Assembly: GCA_035440755.1 (NCBI GenBank)
Contig: DAORND010000001.1
Location: 71,436 to 135,435 of the forward strand
DNA length: 64,000 nucleotides
Direction of reading: 5' to 3'
Origin: Aquimonas sp002352135
GTDB taxonomy: Bacteria > Pseudomonadota > Gammaproteobacteria > Xanthomonadales > Xanthomonadaceae
Below, piece by piece: positions 61,083 to 64,000 of this stretch; position 1 is the stretch's first letter; every line of letters begins with the position of its first letter. Below the pieces are notes generated by a model. It saw only the letters and a program-made list of their open reading frames with translations. It ran no database searches and was not told the origin of the DNA. The translations under genes and the position numbers were made by a program.

Positions 61083-62789
61083 ATGCACGCCGTTCGACTG
61101 TCCATCCTTGCCACTTCGATCTCGCTGCTGCTGGCCTGCGCTGCGCAACCTGAGGCCAATCCACAGCCCGAATCCCCCGAGCCTGCGGAAGCGCTGCAGG
61201 AAGCCTTGACGCCGCAGGACGCAATCAGCCCAGTCAAAGCCGAGAATGTCGCCAGCGGCGAGCTGGCACGCGTGGACGCGATGCCGGCGCGCATGCGCGC
61301 CGCGGCAGCGCTGCCTTCCTCGCCCATGAGTATTGCGATACCCGCACCGCCGCCGCCGGTCTATCGCGAAATCGCCAATCGCGAGAACTACGCCGAGATC
61401 ACGCCGAACGCGGTGATCGTCGCGCGCGAGCAACCGGTATCGACCTTCTCGATCGATGTCGATACCGGCAGTTTCAGCAACATCCGCCGCATGCTGGAAA
61501 GCGGGCAGTTGCCTCCCGCTGATGCCGTGCGAACGGAGGAACTGATCAACTGGTTCGACTACGGCTACGCGCCGCCGCCTTCACTGGAACAGCCCTTTGC
61601 CGTACATACTGAACTGGCGACCGCGCCCTGGAATTCGCAACGGCTGCTGTTGTCGGTTGGCTTGAAGGGCTATCAGGTCGATCCGGCATCGATACCGGCA
61701 TCCAACCTGGTATTTCTCGTGGACACCTCCGGCTCGATGCAGTCGGAAGACAAGCTTGGCTTGTTGAAGCAGAGTTTTGGCTTGCTCGTCGAGCGTCTTC
61801 GACCGCAGGATCGCATCGCCATCGTGGCCTACGCGGGCAGCGCTGGTCTGGTGTTGCCACCGACATCGGGAAGCGACAAGGCGAGCATCCTTGCGGCACT
61901 GAATCGTCTGGAAGCGGGTGGCTCGACCAATGGCGGCGCGGGCATCGAACTGGCCTATGCCACTGCCCAGCAAGCCGCCGTGCCGGGTGGGGTCAATCGC
62001 GTGATTCTGGCTACCGATGGCGACTTCAATGTCGGTACCGTGTCCATCGACGCGCTGGAGAGTCTGGTGCTCGCCAAGCGTGAATCGGGCGTTGCACTGA
62101 CCACCTTGGGCTTCGGGCGCGACAACTACAACGACGAGTTGGCCGAGCATCTGGCCGACATCGGCAACGGCAATCACGCCTACATCGACCGCCTCGACGA
62201 AGCACGCAAGGTATTGGTCGACGAGATGAGCTCCACGCTGCTGACCATCGCCAGCGATGTGAAGATCCAGATCGAATTCAACCCGAACGTGGTTGCCGAA
62301 TACCGTCTGCTGGGCTACGAAAATCGTGCCCTCAATCGGGAAGATTTCAACAACGACAAGGTTGATGCGGGCGAGATCGGCGCGGGCCATGACGTCACCG
62401 CCTTGTACGAGGTGAGCCTCGTCGGCTCGGCCGCCACGCAGGTCGAGCCGCTGCGCTACGCGGCGTCGGCGGTCAGCACGCCAAGCGGTGACGAACTGGC
62501 CTGGCTGAAGCTGCGCTACAAGCCCAAGACCGATGCACCAAGTCGCCTGATCGAACAGCCGATCCGTCGCGATGCCCAGCGCGCCACGCCCAGCGCACGC
62601 TTGAATCTCGCCGCCAATGCCGCCGCGTTTGCCGAACTGTTGCGCGGCGATGGTCGCCTTGGGGCCTATTCCTGGCGGGAACTGCAGTCCAGTCTGCAAG
62701 CGCAAAAGGGCGAAGGCGATCCAGCCCAGACGCAAGCGCTGCTCGATCTGGTCACGCGTGCTGCCAGCCTGCAAGCCACTGGACGTTGA
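61083..62789 (+). CDS. YfbK-like VWA-domain lipoprotein
   Basis: A 568-aa lipoprotein: signal ending ATSISLLLAC, a Pro/Ala/Glu-rich linker, a YfbK N-terminal region (NYAEITPNAVIVAREQPVSTFSIDVDTGSFSNIRRML), a von Willebrand A domain with MIDAS DTSGSM and ATDGDFNVG, and a C-terminal DUF3520 region (LAWLKLRYKP, SARLNLAANAAAFAELLRG). AAGGAG lies eight bases before the ATG. VWA domains bind partners through a metal ion; the ligand is unknown. It directly precedes an ECF sigma factor and probable anti-sigma gene. Confidence 0.9.
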   Translation: MHAVRLSILATSISLLLACAAQPEANPQPESPEPAEALQEALTPQDAISPVKAENVASGELARVDAMPARMRAAAALPSSPMSIAIPAPPPPVYREIANRENYAEITPNAVIVAREQPVSTFSIDVDTGSFSNIRRMLESGQLPPADAVRTEELINWFDYGYAPPPSLEQPFAVHTELATAPWNSQRLLLSVGLKGYQVDPASIPASNLVFLVDTSGSMQSEDKLGLLKQSFGLLVERLRPQDRIAIVAYAGSAGLVLPPTSGSDKASILAALNRLEAGGSTNGGAGIELAYATAQQAAVPGGVNRVILATDGDFNVGTVSIDALESLVLAKRESGVALTTLGFGRDNYNDELAEHLADIGNGNHAYIDRLDEARKVLVDEMSSTLLTIASDVKIQIEFNPNVVAEYRLLGYENRALNREDFNNDKVDAGEIGAGHDVTALYEVSLVGSAATQVEPLRYAASAVSTPSGDELAWLKLRYKPKTDAPSRLIEQPIRRDAQRATPSARLNLAANAAAFAELLRGDGRLGAYSWRELQSSLQAQKGEGDPAQTQALLDLVTRAASLQATGR

Positions 62790-62907
62790 GCAGAGAACGT
62801 CACGGCCTCTACCTTCCGCTGGCACAGTGTCTCGCTGTGCCAGCGGCCGGATGACGACGGATTTGTTAGCCTGTCGCGCATTCCCGCAGCCGATCCGGAG
62901 TGCGCGC

Positions 62908-63516
62908 GTGCACCTCGCACTGCAAGCCGTTCGCCATCGTTCAGAGGCACCAGAGACGCTCGTCAGTGATGACAGCGACCCGCGTTCGGATGAGGCGCTG
63001 ATGCTGGCCTACGCGGCGGGTGATGCGCACGCCTTCGCGCGCTTGTATGCCCGTCATCGAGGATCTTTGTTTGGCTTCCTGTGGCGCGGCTTGCAGGACC
63101 ATGCGGTGGTGGAAGAGTGTTTTCAGGATGTCTGGTCGCGCGTGGTGCAGGCGCGCGAGCGCTATCGGCCCGAGGCGCGTTTTGGCACCTGGTTGCTGCA
63201 GATCGCTCACCATCGCCTGGTGGACGAATGGCGCAAACGCCGACCACAGCCACCAGGCGACGAAGCGCACTCGTTGGAACACGTTGTGGACGAACGCGCG
63301 GACCCGGAGCAGGACATGAATAACACGCAGACTCAGCAGCGCCTGCACAGTGCGTTGCACGCCTTGCCGGACGAGCAGCGTGTCGCCGTGCAATTGCGGC
63401 TGTCGGAGGAAATGCCGCTGGAGCAGATCGCCCAGATCACCGGCGTGGGGCGCGAAACCGTCAAATCGCGCCTGCGCTATGCCATCGACAAACTGCGTGC
63501 GAGCCTGAGCCCATGA
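62908..63516 (+). CDS. ECF-family RNA polymerase sigma factor
   Basis: A 202-aa sigma-70 family protein with region 2 (ARLYARHRGSLFGFLWRGL, VEECFQDVWSRVVQARERY, FGTWLLQIAHHRLVDEWRKR) and region 4 (LPDEQRVAVQLRLSEEMPLEQIAQITGVGRETVKSRLRYA). The GTG at 62908 has CGGAG eight bases upstream; an ATG at 62851 has no ribosome site and would add a Cys-containing leader. The stop overlaps the next ATG (ATGA), the classical coupling to an anti-sigma factor. The subgroup cannot be assigned here. Confidence 0.92.
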   Translation: MHLALQAVRHRSEAPETLVSDDSDPRSDEALMLAYAAGDAHAFARLYARHRGSLFGFLWRGLQDHAVVEECFQDVWSRVVQARERYRPEARFGTWLLQIAHHRLVDEWRKRRPQPPGDEAHSLEHVVDERADPEQDMNNTQTQQRLHSALHALPDEQRVAVQLRLSEEMPLEQIAQITGVGRETVKSRLRYAIDKLRASLSP

Positions 63517-64000
63517 TGAGCCCGCAAACGCCACGAACAGAATCACCAGAGCTTGGCTTTGACGCTGACGAGCGCGCGTTGGCCGAAGCCCTGCGCGGTG
63601 TTCCTGTCCCAGAGCCATCGGCTGAGCTGGATGCCCGTATTCTGGCCATGGCCGAGACGGCCGTGGCGGCGACGCCCGGAGCTGGAGGCACGACACCCGT
63701 GCCCCTGAGTCTGACGAACCTGCGCGCGCGCCGCCGCAGCCGTTGGGGATGGGGCATGGGCGCTGCCGCAGCGGCAGTGCTGAGTGCATTGATGATTGCG
63801 CCGCATTGGCTGGATCGCAGTGGCGTTGCGCCGACATTTGATGCGGGCAGCGGACTCAACCACATCGCACCCGCAGCGCCCTCCGCAGCACCCATGGCGG
63901 AGAGGGCTGACCGTTTGCAGCCCGACCGGGCAATGAACGCCACAAAAAGTGAAGCGGCACCCAGCGCCGTTGCACCGTCCGGTGCGAGTGCTTCTCGCGC
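63513..64000 (+). CDS. Probable membrane anti-sigma factor, 5' part
   Basis: The frame starts at ATG 63513, overlapping the sigma stop, and runs off the window end (at least 162 residues). It has a polar N-terminal ~75 residues (ERALAEALRGVPVPEPSAEL, then ILAMAE), a basic RARRRSRW segment, one membrane helix (WGMGAAAAAVLSALMIAPHW) and an Ala/Pro-rich extracytoplasmic linker. No zinc HxxxCxxC motif is seen. The anti-sigma role is inferred from coupling and topology. Confidence 0.65.
   Translation, partial: MMSPQTPRTESPELGFDADERALAEALRGVPVPEPSAELDARILAMAETAVAATPGAGGTTPVPLSLTNLRARRRSRWGWGMGAAAAAVLSALMIAPHWLDRSGVAPTFDAGSGLNHIAPAAPSAAPMAERADRLQPDRAMNATKSEAAPSAVAPSGASASR

Noticed and set aside
1..64000. 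tRNA, rRNA, CRISPR arrays, insertion sequences, prophage or attachment sites
   Set aside because: Looked for cloverleaf ends, spaced repeats, transposase motifs and terminal inverted repeats; none was convincing.

Overview
The window is GC-rich, densely coded gammaproteobacterial chromosome. It most likely comes from the Xanthomonadales/Lysobacterales (Rhodanobacteraceae or Xanthomonadaceae side), because it combines a class III phaE-phaC PHA synthase, a FimX-like protein with the holB-pilZ gene pair, a CopL-like copper protein, a TPR tail typical of the large Ser/Thr kinases of this group, and secreted proteins carrying an FADG(F/M)E motif. A run of exactly 100 N inside recQ (18393-18492) shows that it is a draft scaffold. 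No tRNA, rRNA, CRISPR array, insertion sequence or phage gene was seen.

Layout. 1-9.8 kb: the end of a TPR/kinase-type gene, ettA, an EamA transporter, dps, hrpA and a small secreted protein. 9.8-20 kb: a secreted 643-aa protein, relA, a copper block on the minus strand (CopL-like protein, His-tailed TolC-type lipoprotein, multicopper oxidase), recQ and a YgjP-type metallopeptidase. 20-27 kb: three consecutive exported proteins (a Cys-pair repeat protein, a GH2 glycosidase, a lipoprotein 3-hydroxybutyrate-oligomer hydrolase). 27-31 kb: polyhydroxybutyrate genes phaE, phaC, phaR and phaB. 31-41.6 kb: gluQ, htpX, a degenerate GGDEF/EAL protein, epmB and efp back to back, then mtaD-ubiG-mupP-squalene-synthase-like-folE2. 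41.7-48.5 kb: the minus-strand operon moxR-DUF58-tgpA-slp, a GT39 glycosyltransferase and a small coiled-coil protein. 48.6-59.9 kb: the fatty-acid and cell-growth superoperon yceD-rpmF-fabH-(DUF952)-fabD-fabG-acpP-fabF-pabB-pabC-mltG-tmk-holB-pilZ. 59.9-64 kb: a secreted DUF302-like protein with a CsoR-type operator, a YfbK-like VWA lipoprotein, an ECF sigma factor and the start of its probable membrane anti-sigma partner.

Functional links: hydrolase, PhaE/C, PhaR and PhaB form a storage-polymer module. EpmB modifies EF-P next door. The copper trio would oxidise Cu(I) and handle it in the periplasm. The FimX-like protein and PilZ probably meet at the type IV pilus machinery. The 48.6-59.9 kb block couples ribosome, lipid, folate, nucleotide and replication genes, with several stop/start overlaps.

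The most interesting signals are the perfect ATACCCC/GGGGTAT palindrome inside a 19-bp-spacer promoter before the DUF302-like gene, the long basic low-complexity tail of PhaE, the ~13-fold Cys-pair repeat protein, the FADG(F/M)E motif shared by two unrelated exported proteins, relA lying directly behind a strong terminator, a promoter that appears to give a leaderless yceD-rpmF mRNA, and a fab cluster without plsX.
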